A program made the translations under genes and the position numbers. The notes beneath the pieces are model-generated. The model did no database searches and had not been told where the DNA came from. It saw nothing but the letters and a program-made list of their open reading frames with translations. Shown one piece after another: positions 55,127 to 64,000 of a DNA stretch of 64,000 bases; positions within the stretch are counted from its first letter, which is position 1; every line of letters starts with the position of its first letter. Source of the DNA: Hypholoma sublateritium FD-334 SS-4 (Eukaryota > Basidiomycota > Agaricomycetes > Agaricales > Strophariaceae); NCBI GenBank assembly GCA_000827495.1, contig KN817555.1, forward strand, positions 261,928 through 325,927, in the 5' to 3' direction.

Positions 55127-57277
55127 CTAAGAGTCGACGGTAATGCTGGCGTGAATGAGAGCTTCGGCGGCGGCGCTGCGTGGCTTAATATTGCATTTAA
55201 ATGGCACAGGGTACCTAGAAAAAAAAGTTTCACCAGCTGCACATTCGGAAGAATGAAATGACATACGATAGAAGTCCAGTGGTCACCTCGGGTTTGAGTT
55301 CGACGGGTTTTCCGCTATCATCTATAGGAGGAGTTATGTCGTAGACAGCAAGAGTTGATGATACGATGGAATATAATGAGTTATCAGCCAGATGCCTGCC
55401 TGGGCACATTCTGTGAAACATATAAGTATACGATGATCATGGTAGGACTGGATCACTAACCGACGACCAAATCCAAATTGCCCAGTCTCCGGGTCCCTGA
55501 CGTTCGGGTCAAGCTCTCCTTCAGGTGTCAGATAACGTTCTGGTTGATATTCCAAAGGGTTTTTGAAGACCGTGGGGTCGTGAAGAATGGCCCTTGACGC
55601 AAGATTAAATAAAGATCCAACAATCTAGTCTGGGGTTCCTGCTCACCATCCATTTCCAAGAACCACTGTTCCTTTTGGTATAAAATACCCGTTGTATTCG
55701 TCGTCTTCAGTGGCCATATGGCCGACCGCTGTCAATTTATAAAGATGAGCATCTAGGTCTTGGTATACCCTCTGATTATGCAATTTGCGTACCAAGAGGA
55801 ATGATAGACTGCCACCGCATTGATTCCTTGACGAGAGCGTTCATGTACGGCAGTGTGTCGCGGTCACTGAACTCGGGAAGTCTTTCGTTCCCAATTACTG
55901 CATCTATTTCTGCCTGAGCCTTCTTCTGCACGTCTGGATACATCGCCATGGCAAGGAAGAAGCATTGCACAGCCGAAACAGTCTGTATAAATAAGTAAAA
56001 TGAGTTCCAATGCAAGTCATACATAATTAAAAGATCACAGTGTCTGCTCCAGCTGAGACAATCAGTTACGCAGGTTAGGACAAGCTTCATCTTCATGACC
56101 GTCGAACGTACCAACATATGATACTGCAGATACATTCTGAGCGATTTGCCTCTCCTCTTCCCATGAGAAGCTCCCTTCACCAGGTAACCGCTCTATTAAT
56201 TCGGACGCTAAACATGGAACTTCTGCCCCTTTTTTCTGACATATCGAGAGGTATCAGAGGTAAAATATAAGTCATTGGGGAAAGCAGGACGCACCATCTG
56301 ATTTTCGACATATTCAAACGGCTTCTGGTAAACTTGTTTGTTTATCTCATTCCAACGTTTCGCCTCTGTTTTGAAAGTAGCGCCAGGAAACCAGCTCGGT
56401 ATATATTTCAGTAAAGGGATGAAATCAACCATATAGGTTCCCGGAATCCCTGCTTCTGCCAATCCTTTCAGGGCTTCTTCGGCGTTTGTAATGTATGGGT
56501 CATCCGAATCCTTTACCCTGATTCCATAGGCGACACTCATGATAGTCGCTGCAAATGCGCTGTAATATTGGATGCTCCCAGTCAATCTCAAGGAAATACA
56601 GGTAGACTGACACTAGACTCACTGTCGGATATGGTGCATGAAGTTATCGGGAGTAGTAAGAAGGCGTTGAAGGAAAGCTCGGACTTCGCGAGCTTGAGTG
56701 GGCTGGTATTTCCACACGGCGGATGCATGGAAGTGTTCGTTGAACGATCGACGGTGACGGCGCCACCATGGCCCATATGGAACCATTGCCATGTTGTAGT
56801 TCCAGTCCATACTAGAGTTGCGTCAATTCAGCGCTAAATATATGCCCGGTGGTGCTTACAGCTCAAGAATCATAGGCATACGCATCCTGTCGGAGTAATT
56901 TGCAGATCGTTTTTCCAACAGGTCTTGGACTCGTTCCAAAGTGTCCAGAACTAAAAAGCGCTGACCCAGGACCTCAAAATATATCATATCCCCTGGACAT
57001 ATATTTTAGTGCATTATAGGGGGCTCAAAATGTTTGGACGCCTACCATAAGTTTTGGCCCATTCGTTGTATGTAATCCATGGCTTTTCCTTCGGGACATC
57101 AAATAGGCTTCCAATAAGCGGATAGCCCTTGGGGCCAGGAGGCAGAGGGAGGCGACGAGGATTCCGTTGTCGATTCCCTATACTTCGCTTGACAAAAACA
57201 TATAAAAGTATAGCGACCAAAGATGCATAGACGGGGTGCGTCTTTATCACCAAGATGGTTGAAGACAGGAGGCTCAT
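55127..57277 (-). CDS. Cytochrome P450 monooxygenase (membrane-anchored)
   Basis: Minus-strand, many short introns, roughly 510 residues. N-terminal anchor YASLVAILLYVFV, then the hinge RRLPLPPGPKGYPLIG. The helix C region WWRRHRRSFNEHF follows. I-helix AGADTT is formed by splicing a 14-nt exon (56039-56052). K-helix ESMR, the PERY form of the PERF motif (YQPERYL), and the heme loop FGFGRRMCPGRHLAD, formed across an intron, with the cysteine that binds heme iron. Last exon: YPVPFKCNIKPRS and a short tail. All hallmark residues are present, so it appears functional. It resembles the large basidiomycete P450 clans often annotated as O-methylsterigmatocystin oxidoreductase-like; substrate unknown. 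The start gives the anchor at the very N-terminus. Confidence 0.92.
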
Positions 57278-59433
57278 GTCCGCGAGAGGGCAAGAATCAA
57301 AGCAAATAATAAGAAGGTCAAGCCTTTCTATTATAGAATCATTCCGCGGCAGAGGCGGGAACTTTTCCTCTTTCTCCCAGAGCTCTAGAATGCCCACGAA
57401 CTGTCGAGCATGGAATTCGTTAGACAACAGTGTTAGTAATGACTAATAAACCACTGAAAGATCGAAGAAGCGCGTTTGAATTCTAATTCAATATGAGCAC
57501 TCAATGACGACGTCAATTAGTATCACAGATCACCAGCGGCAGGTAGGCAGTTGGAAATGCTGGAGGGTGTGTCTGCGCCATACAAGTAAGTATTCATGGC
57601 AGCTGGTTTCTGCATCCGGAAATCTGGTGCATGAACATTCAGTGTGAAGGACGGATTTATACCACAGTTGCCGATTGGATACCGTCAGACGACCAGGCAT
57701 ATATTTGGAACGTGGAACCCAACTTGTTCAGATTCAACACTGGAGCCCACAACTCCATATTAAATGATCAGAAAAGGGGATACTCGTTTCTGTTAAATCC
57801 GGGAGACAGGGCGTCAGCGTTCCGAGCCATTCTGACGAAAATGTCAGAGCACGTCGCAATATAAATACTTACCTATCGTAGACCTTGGAACGTAACACCC
57901 AATGGGAAAACCTCTACTTTAATCTGTGAGTACTTAGCTGTTATCCAGAGAGTAAGATGTACCTACGTGAGAGTATATGTTACGGAAACCACTGATAAGA
58001 AGTTGCGCTGCATGAGGTCGATGAGTGTCGACGAATATGTATTTGTACGCCATCGATCGCACTGGCCTGCGCTCAACATTTGTCCTGTCGGTGAGCCATG
58101 TGTTCATTGATATTTTGAAGGTGGCTCAGGCTGAATAAGGTGGTGAATCGATATTTATATACCTTCATTTAAGTACCAGTACACTGGCCTATAAACTGTG
58201 GGTAAAATTTTTGACTTCTTTGAGGAACTCAATAAGAATTTGTGTCAGAGCTTGACCAGAGTTAGACGTTGGACAGTAAACTGGATTTATCCTCGTTAGT
58301 TGCACAATCACCAAAGGAAAGCAAATCCATGTTCTATAAAAAGAACATCAATGCAGACTCCAGTCAGACTCAACTTTGTAGCGAGTCCGTGAAGTCGTTA
58401 TGGGATGCTTGAACATGAACGTCGCACAGAAACCAAACTGGCGTAATTGGAGGCAAGCAGAGAGAAAATTCAAGCAAGATGCGCACACTGCGAAGCGCAA
58501 CCCAGCACCTGGTATGAGTAGAAGATACTTAGGTGCGTAGATCTCAACTGGAAATACAGAGATTAGTATACTTAGATCCACCAAAGCGAATGTTCTAGTA
58601 TAGTCTAGTACATATACTCACCACATTTATACAGTCGACCATTCAAGGTTCAAAAAAGCGCTGACAGTGATAGTCGTGGGCTCGTGGTATACTGGACCTA
58701 TTGGATTGACCAGCGCTGTACAGCTCCGTCATAATATATCCACAGTAAAGGAACGAGAGCGAATATTCCTAGCGACAAGAATGTTAACAAGGTATACTGG
58801 CAATTACCGACTGTTTTGATATTAAACAGAAGGCTCACAAGTTTGCGTTCTCATGCATTTAATTTCAGAGAAAGAAGCACGTCGAAATTCTCAAATAGGC
58901 GGCTGTCATATCAGGGCGGTCAGAGAAATGTCGCTGCTCTCGCAGTCTCGCGTAAGTATGCGTGCGAGTGAATATTATCGTCCCGATGGAAGCACATAGT
59001 TCTTGGGTCCAACTAGTAGTGGCCCTGCTTCAGTATGAACAACGTCAGCATTTCACTCGGAGAACGAGAAAAGTTGCTGACCCATCACGGTAGTATGAGA
59101 AGGTATCTGTATGTCTGTAATGCACTTCGCGGGGCAACCGATTGCAATTTTCAGGCCAAGCAAGTTGGAGACTAAAGCAAGGTCGCCCTCTCCAGATTTC
59201 CCATATCTGGATCTAAAATTGCAGGAAAAAACAGACAACAAGAGAAACGACTTTCCTCAGAGAGCAGTTTATATAAATTCTGCAAGGCCGGTTGTGCGTG
59301 GCAATTTGCCTTCCTGAAGACCAGAAATTTGAACGAATGCAATGCTAGTGATACATCCAAAGATGAGAGATATCGGATAATATACAGATGCGAAGTGAAA
59401 ATGAACATAAAAGGGCCATACCATGAATCCCGA
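57278..59433. other. Intergenic, no gene recognised
   Basis: About 2.2 kb. A 77-codon open frame at 57631-57864 (+) reads as a plausible protein piece (TTVADWIPSDDQAYIW) but shows no known motif or exon partner. The rest has only short frames. Confidence 0.35.
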
Positions 59434-61531
59434 CTACGACTCCACCCCATTCACAATGTTCTCTAAGGCGACCATGACGCGTGTTCGCGCCGCAGCGCCT
59501 TCCGCTGAATTTCCGCCGATGAGCTTGTCCTTTTCGTAGCCCACAGTAATACCCTCGTGAACGAGGCCGAGCATCTTGACCCATTGCTGCCCCCAGACAT
59601 CGACGGCTTCGAGGCCTAGTACATCAAGACCGGCTATGCAATGATAATTTCGTCACTCGTAAAAACCAAAAACATCTGATGAGTGGAACTTACTATACAA
59701 AAGCTGGGGAGCAACGGGGTCGCGAAGCAATCTGGGGTCGCTTGTCATCCGCGCAAACCACGCCCAACACCTGGGCAGCTGAAACATCTCATGCAACGGC
59801 CCATTCACAGGCCGGATTTTCAGAATGTGGAAATACACGCGCATCACGGAAGAGATGCGGTTTGAGTACTCCTCTGTGGACTCCAATCCCTGGCCGTTGA
59901 TGCTTTTTCTAACGCCGGATGCTTTCACGCGGTCGTCCGCCGTGTTCCACGGCAGCTCGTCGATGTCGAGGGCGGGAACAACGATGGGGATGGGCCATCC
60001 CCCGCAGCGCTGCACGAGCTTAGCGAAGAAGATGGTAGGGAAATGTTCTAGCGTGTCGAGCAGGGCGAATGCAACCTGTGCAAGGGGCCCGGCACTGCGC
60101 TTTTCGGCGGTGACTTCCGTTTCAGCTTGAAGGATGATGGTCTTGGAGACCGATGAGAGTAGCGCAATGTAGATGGTGGGATCATGAGACCCGCCCGGAG
60201 GGCGGCAAATCTCGATGATTTGTTGCGACTGGTCCAAAAGAATTAGAAGCTTCTTGGCAAGTATTTTCGACCACCTACAATACGGGCGATAGCAACAGGG
60301 TCATTGGTGAGTTGCCCGATTTTGGGGACTACTGAGCGTCGCAATTTTCCCCATTCTAGCCTGAGTTCTTTAGCGGCCTTTACCCCCCGCATAGGTCCGG
60401 ATTTGAGGCTCTGCAGGAAAGTTTAAGCATGCTACGAGAACGAGAATTAGGTGTATCTTACATGTAGATTTGTTCGGGCCACTCTCCAATCGTCGCTCCG
60501 GGTAGAGAGGTTCAGCATCTTCCTCAACTCGAGTTCATCATCTTCTCGTTTACTCTGCTCTTCTTCGAGTTTCTTCTGTTTGCTTAATTCTTCTTGCTCC
60601 CGACGTTCCTTCTCTTCCTCCGCCTGTTTTTTTTCCGCTGCAGCTTTTTTCCTTGCTGTCTCTTCTTGCAGCAGCTTTTCCGCTGCGATGCGCTTCTTCA
60701 ACTCAGCCTCCTTCTGCTTTTGTTCCTCCTCAGCTTTGGCTTTTCGTTCGGCTTCGAGACGTGTAGCCACCCTTTCCTCCTCCGCCTTGATAGAGACCTC
60801 AATTTTTTTCCAGAGTTTCTTAGTGCGCTCTTTCAAGTCGTTTGTCAGGGAAGTCTGCTGATCAAGTAGGCTCTGCCGCGCTTGAACTACTGCTCGATCA
60901 AAATCCATGTTGACATCGCCGCGGTGCTGTGCGTATTTCTGCGCCACTAGCGTTTCCTGCCGCTCCTGGGCCTTCTGCAGTTCCAGTTGACGCTCCATAT
61001 ACTCTTGTCGCGCAGTTTTCTGTTTTATGAATTCAGTAATTATAAGCAACTGTCGAGAAATTAACTGACCATGGCTTCCTTTCGCGTCTCTTTCTCCCAC
61101 TCTTCGTAGGGGTCAGTATAGTGTGCCCGAAGGCGAATAGCAGCCACCGTTTCATCTATTTGCCGTTGTTCAAGAGGTGTTCGGGTGATGTTTCGAGGTC
61201 GTCTGCTGAGAGTTAAAGTAGTTGTATAACAAAGATGGAGACCACTTACAACGAAAGTTTGTTAATATCAGCCACCAGCTCGAAAGACGAACTGCTGGAT
61301 GTGCTCGCGACAGAATTTGCGTCGTCGTCGTCAGAGTCGAGGGCAAAACTTGACTCGACCTCGGAGTTGTAATCTTCCGAGTCTGAATCTGATTGAATCC
61401 CGAACGTCGAGGAGCTCCGCGGTTTCCTGTGAAAGCGGCATGAGATTTGCGATGTCGGTATTTGGCATTCAAATGATATATTACCCTCTAACAGGAGAAG
61501 GTGAGACTGATCTTGGAGCTCGGAAACGCAT
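59434..61531 (-). CDS. GLE1: Nuclear pore mRNA export factor GLE1
   Basis: Minus-strand gene starting MRFRAPRSVSPSPVRG. An acidic, Ser-rich N-terminal part (SDSDSEDYNSEVESS, ALDSDDDD) is followed by RPRNITRTPLEQRQIDE, then a long highly charged coiled coil (60.5-61.05 kb; many EEER, AERKAKAEEE and KKAAAEKK runs). The C-terminal globular domain has VARTNLH, SLKSGPMRGVKAAKELRLEW, KIGQLTNDPVAIARI, then IYIALLSSVSKTIILQAETE and FPTIFFAKLVQRCGGWPIPI, ending VMVALENIVNGVES. This is the layout of GLE1, which with inositol hexakisphosphate activates the helicase Dbp5 at the cytoplasmic side of the nuclear pore. Several small introns separate the exons. Confidence 0.9.
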
Positions 61532-61825
61532 TCCACCAAGATTCGGCGCAGAAAGCTTATTGCACGCGTGTAACTAGCTTGTGAAGTTAGCAGCAAGTTC
61601 AAGTTCAAGAGTGGACACTGGACGACGTTGATTTAGGGCGGAGGCCGACCTGTATAGCACATCGGGGGCGCCCGGATATAAATGTCTCCAGTATGTGAAT
61701 ATTTTTGACAATTGAATATTTTAAATATGCTAGAAAATAAAAATGAATTTATTGCTTAAAATACTGTCAAAGGTAGCACACAATGTTATATGTAAAGTAC
61801 CACCGTGTAGATTAGATCAACTTTT

Positions 61826-62392
61826 NNNNNNNNNNNNNNNNNNNNNNNNNNNNNNNNNNNNNNNNNNNNNNNNNNNNNNNNNNNNNNNNNNNNNNNNNNN
61901 NNNNNNNNNNNNNNNNNNNNNNNNNNNNNNNNNNNNNNNNNNNNNNNNNNNNNNNNNNNNNNNNNNNNNNNNNNNNNNNNNNNNNNNNNNNNNNNNNNNN
62001 NNNNNNNNNNNNNNNNNNNNNNNNNNNNNNNNNNNNNNNNNNNNNNNNNNNNNNNNNNNNNNNNNNNNNNNNNNNNNNNNNNNNNNNNNNNNNNNNNNNN
62101 NNNNNNNNNNNNNNNNNNNNNNNNNNNNNNNNNNNNNNNNNNNNNNNNNNNNNNNNNNNNNNNNNNNNNNNNNNNNNNNNNNNNNNNNNNNNNNNNNNNN
62201 NNNNNNNNNNNNNNNNNNNNNNNNNNNNNNNNNNNNNNNNNNNNNNNNNNNNNNNNNNNNNNNNNNNNNNNNNNNNNNNNNNNNNNNNNNNNNNNNNNNN
62301 NNNNNNNNNNNNNNNNNNNNNNNNNNNNNNNNNNNNNNNNNNNNNNNNNNNNNNNNNNNNNNNNNNNNNNNNNNNNNNNNNNNNNNNNNNNN
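61826..62392. other. Assembly gap (567 Ns)
   Basis: Continuous run of N. Additional single Ns at 63528, 63556, 63691 and 63871 show that the sequence near the window end is uncertain. Confidence 1.
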
Positions 62393-62612
62393 TGACTTTT
62401 TCTATCCGAAGTACAGAATCCAATCTTGGTATGTGGGCTATGATAGCCCACTGACTGGGCTCTGATATCCAGGTTCTCAGCAGGCAGCACCCTACCAGAA
62501 TACCGACATGAACTCATTCACACGCACCCTCTCCCGCCCGTGCGGCTTCCCTCGCCCTCGCGCGAGGCCGTCGCTGGAACGTCATTGTGCTGCTTTGTGC
62601 ATTCCCGCCCCG

Positions 62613-63478
62613 CTACATAGCGGAGTGAGTGTCTAGGTGACGGTACAGCGGCGCGCGCAGGCGCTTCTGGTCAAGATGGTGTCCAATGAAACCAATGCTG
62701 CGCCCGGGCACGAACAGCCCGTTCAGCGTGCCGATCTTGATGTACTCGTCCGCCTCCTCTGCCGTGAACGCGCCGGAGTCGCGGAGCAGGTCCACGAAGC
62801 ACACTGCGATGCAGCCGTACACGTTCAGGATGAGCCAGTGATAGGTAGGAGTCACCTTCTCGACCGCGAGTGCATAAACGAGCAGGCTGTGGCTCGGGAA
62901 GTTCTTGACGACGTACTCCTTCACGAGCTCGACGCGCAGATCGGGGTTGTTCACGCTCTTGATCTTGTGACCGATACCGCTGACTATATCACACTATAAG
63001 CTTCCGCCCGCGTCATAAAAAACAACGGTGGCACTTACTCAGCTTGTTCGCCTTCCTTGAGTTGTCGACGAACTCACGGGGGGTGAGCCCGGTGTCCCGC
63101 GCGTTCGAGAACATTGACGCGGCCTCGTCGAGAGCACCACGGAAGCGGCTACCGATGGTCAGGAGACCAGAGGCCAGCGACGAGATCAAGTCCTTGCCGG
63201 CACGCGATGCGACGATCGTGTTCATGGCACCCGACACGGCCGGCCCGTGGTCAGCAGTGAGCATAAGCACCATCTCGACGAGCTTGGTCGCCCATGGCGG
63301 CAGACCTAGCGCACACCGACGTCAGCCTCTGCAAATACCATCAAGAGGGAAGGAGGACACTCACGGCGTTTGAACCACAGCAAACTGATGACACCACCGA
63401 GCCCGATGTCTCGCGCGGGTCCCAGGTCGCGAAAAAGGGCGACTGTTGGGACAGCGCGAGCGCCGCCGGGCGCGATGG
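62613..63478 (-). pseudogene. ATP-citrate lyase C-terminal (citrate synthase-like) fragment
   Basis: Minus-strand exons: about 63365-63420 (DIGLGGVISLLWFKRR), 63039-63305 ([20 protein letters not shown], then [20 protein letters not shown]) and 62613-62983 ([20 protein letters not shown], later [20 protein letters not shown] and [19 protein letters not shown]). This is the citrate-synthase-homology domain of fungal ATP-citrate lyase, which makes cytosolic acetyl-CoA. The active-site His of GIGHK is kept, but the Asp of the family motif NVDG is Tyr here ([10 protein letters not shown]). The C-terminus stops early after [11 protein letters not shown]. Upstream sequence to the window end shows no more of the enzyme. 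It is likely a decayed or misassembled partial copy. Confidence 0.75.
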
Positions 63479-63479
63479 C

Positions 63480-64000
63480 CATGTGGTGCGCCGCCCGAGG
63501 GCGCCGAGAGCCAGGTCGGCGTTCCCANAACCTGCTGGAGGACACGATGGGTACTNGAGAATCACAGGCTCTACAGGGTAGACGGCAGAAAAGGGCGTAG
63601 GGTAATTCAGTGTGGCAAGAGCACTGCCAGGGAGTGTGTATTAGCCTATATCAATAACTTGGTCGATACCCGCTCACGAGGTGCATCCGCNGTACGAGTG
63701 TCCTATGGCTATAAATGTTCGCTGGCTGAACCCATTCTTTATGCGACTTGCTGTCTTGGCTGGTGATACGCGTGGAAGATGGGTTGGTAGAGGAGAAATG
63801 GTGGCGAGAGTCGGCATGTAATGGAGGGGAAGATTGGCGATATCGCGGGCATTGTCGTGCCAGTCGATTGNATTTATGTTACAAATATAAATCAAAGAAT
63901 AGTTGCCCACACATCAAGACCGGAAAGAGAGCCCGCGTTGACGAGTGCCGCATCGCCATGCTGTACGGGCTCCCAGAGCCACACCTCATCAATGATGCTA
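63480..64000. other. Window end, nothing recognised
   Basis: Contains single Ns. The upstream part of an ATP-citrate lyase gene would be expected here if the neighbouring fragment were intact, but I find none of its motifs. A short minus-strand frame from the edge (EVWLWEPVQHGDAALVNAGS) could be the end of another gene beginning outside the window. Confidence 0.3.

Noticed and set aside
57631..57864. 77-codon open frame as a gene
   Set aside because: Plausible composition, but no motif, no exon partner and no promoter sign.
55127..61531. Secondary-metabolite cluster (P450 with neighbouring transporter genes)
   Set aside because: No backbone synthase, terpene cyclase or tailoring set is present; the ABC transporter lies 37 kb away and the nearest neighbour is GLE1.

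Overview
The window looks like a filamentous basidiomycete (Agaricomycete-type) nuclear contig. Genes are broken by many short GT-AG introns (about 46-66 nt). There is an RNA polymerase II-type U2 snRNA, and the protein set is fungal: a short ABCC transporter, a longin R-SNARE, GLE1, ribosomal protein uS11/RPS14, a glycerol-3-phosphate acyltransferase, a membrane-anchored P450 and a SET/MYND-like protein. The last ~2.5 kb contain a 567-nt N gap and scattered single Ns, so sequence quality falls there.

Layout: vWA-domain protein (0.7-2.3 kb, +); seven-bladed beta-propeller lactonase-like protein (2.4-3.8 kb, -); decayed ABCC transporter relic (4.2-5.2 kb, -); U2 snRNA (5.9-6.0 kb, -); an inverted-repeat-bounded segment (6.55-7.02 kb); RING paralogue 1 (7.6-9.4 kb, +); SET/MYND-like protein (10.0-11.2 kb, +); intact ABCC transporter (12.0-18.2 kb, +); a gene-poor stretch (18.2-23.9 kb); RING paralogue 2 (24.0-26.1 kb, +); VAMP7-like R-SNARE (27.6-28.6 kb, -); RING paralogue 3 (30.75-33.4 kb, -); glycerolipid acyltransferase (34.2-36.4 kb, -); RPS14 (37.1-37.8 kb, -); a 72-residue stand-alone cyanase N-domain-like protein (38.6-39.0 kb, +); a long gene-less stretch that becomes strongly GC/CpG-rich at about 43.1 kb; RING paralogue 4 (47.9-50.0 kb, +) inside that block; microsatellite-rich DNA; decayed coding fragments (54-55 kb); a cytochrome P450 (55.1-57.3 kb, -); GLE1 (59.4-61.5 kb, -); the N gap; and an ATP-citrate lyase C-terminal fragment (62.6-63.5 kb, -) that looks damaged.

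The most unusual content is a dispersed family of four RING-finger/coiled-coil/disordered-tail proteins in 42 kb. They share architecture and intron positions. Each appears to need a 4-nucleotide internal microexon at the same place, between the coiled coil and the tail, with the preceding exon ending in phase 2. The four microexons have different sequences (TGAT, GCAG, AGAA, ACAA), so what is conserved is their size and position. Other genes here also carry very small exons (11, 13, 13 and 14 nt), some coding for catalytic motifs. The remaining genes look like ordinary housekeeping or metabolic genes and do not form an obvious pathway together.
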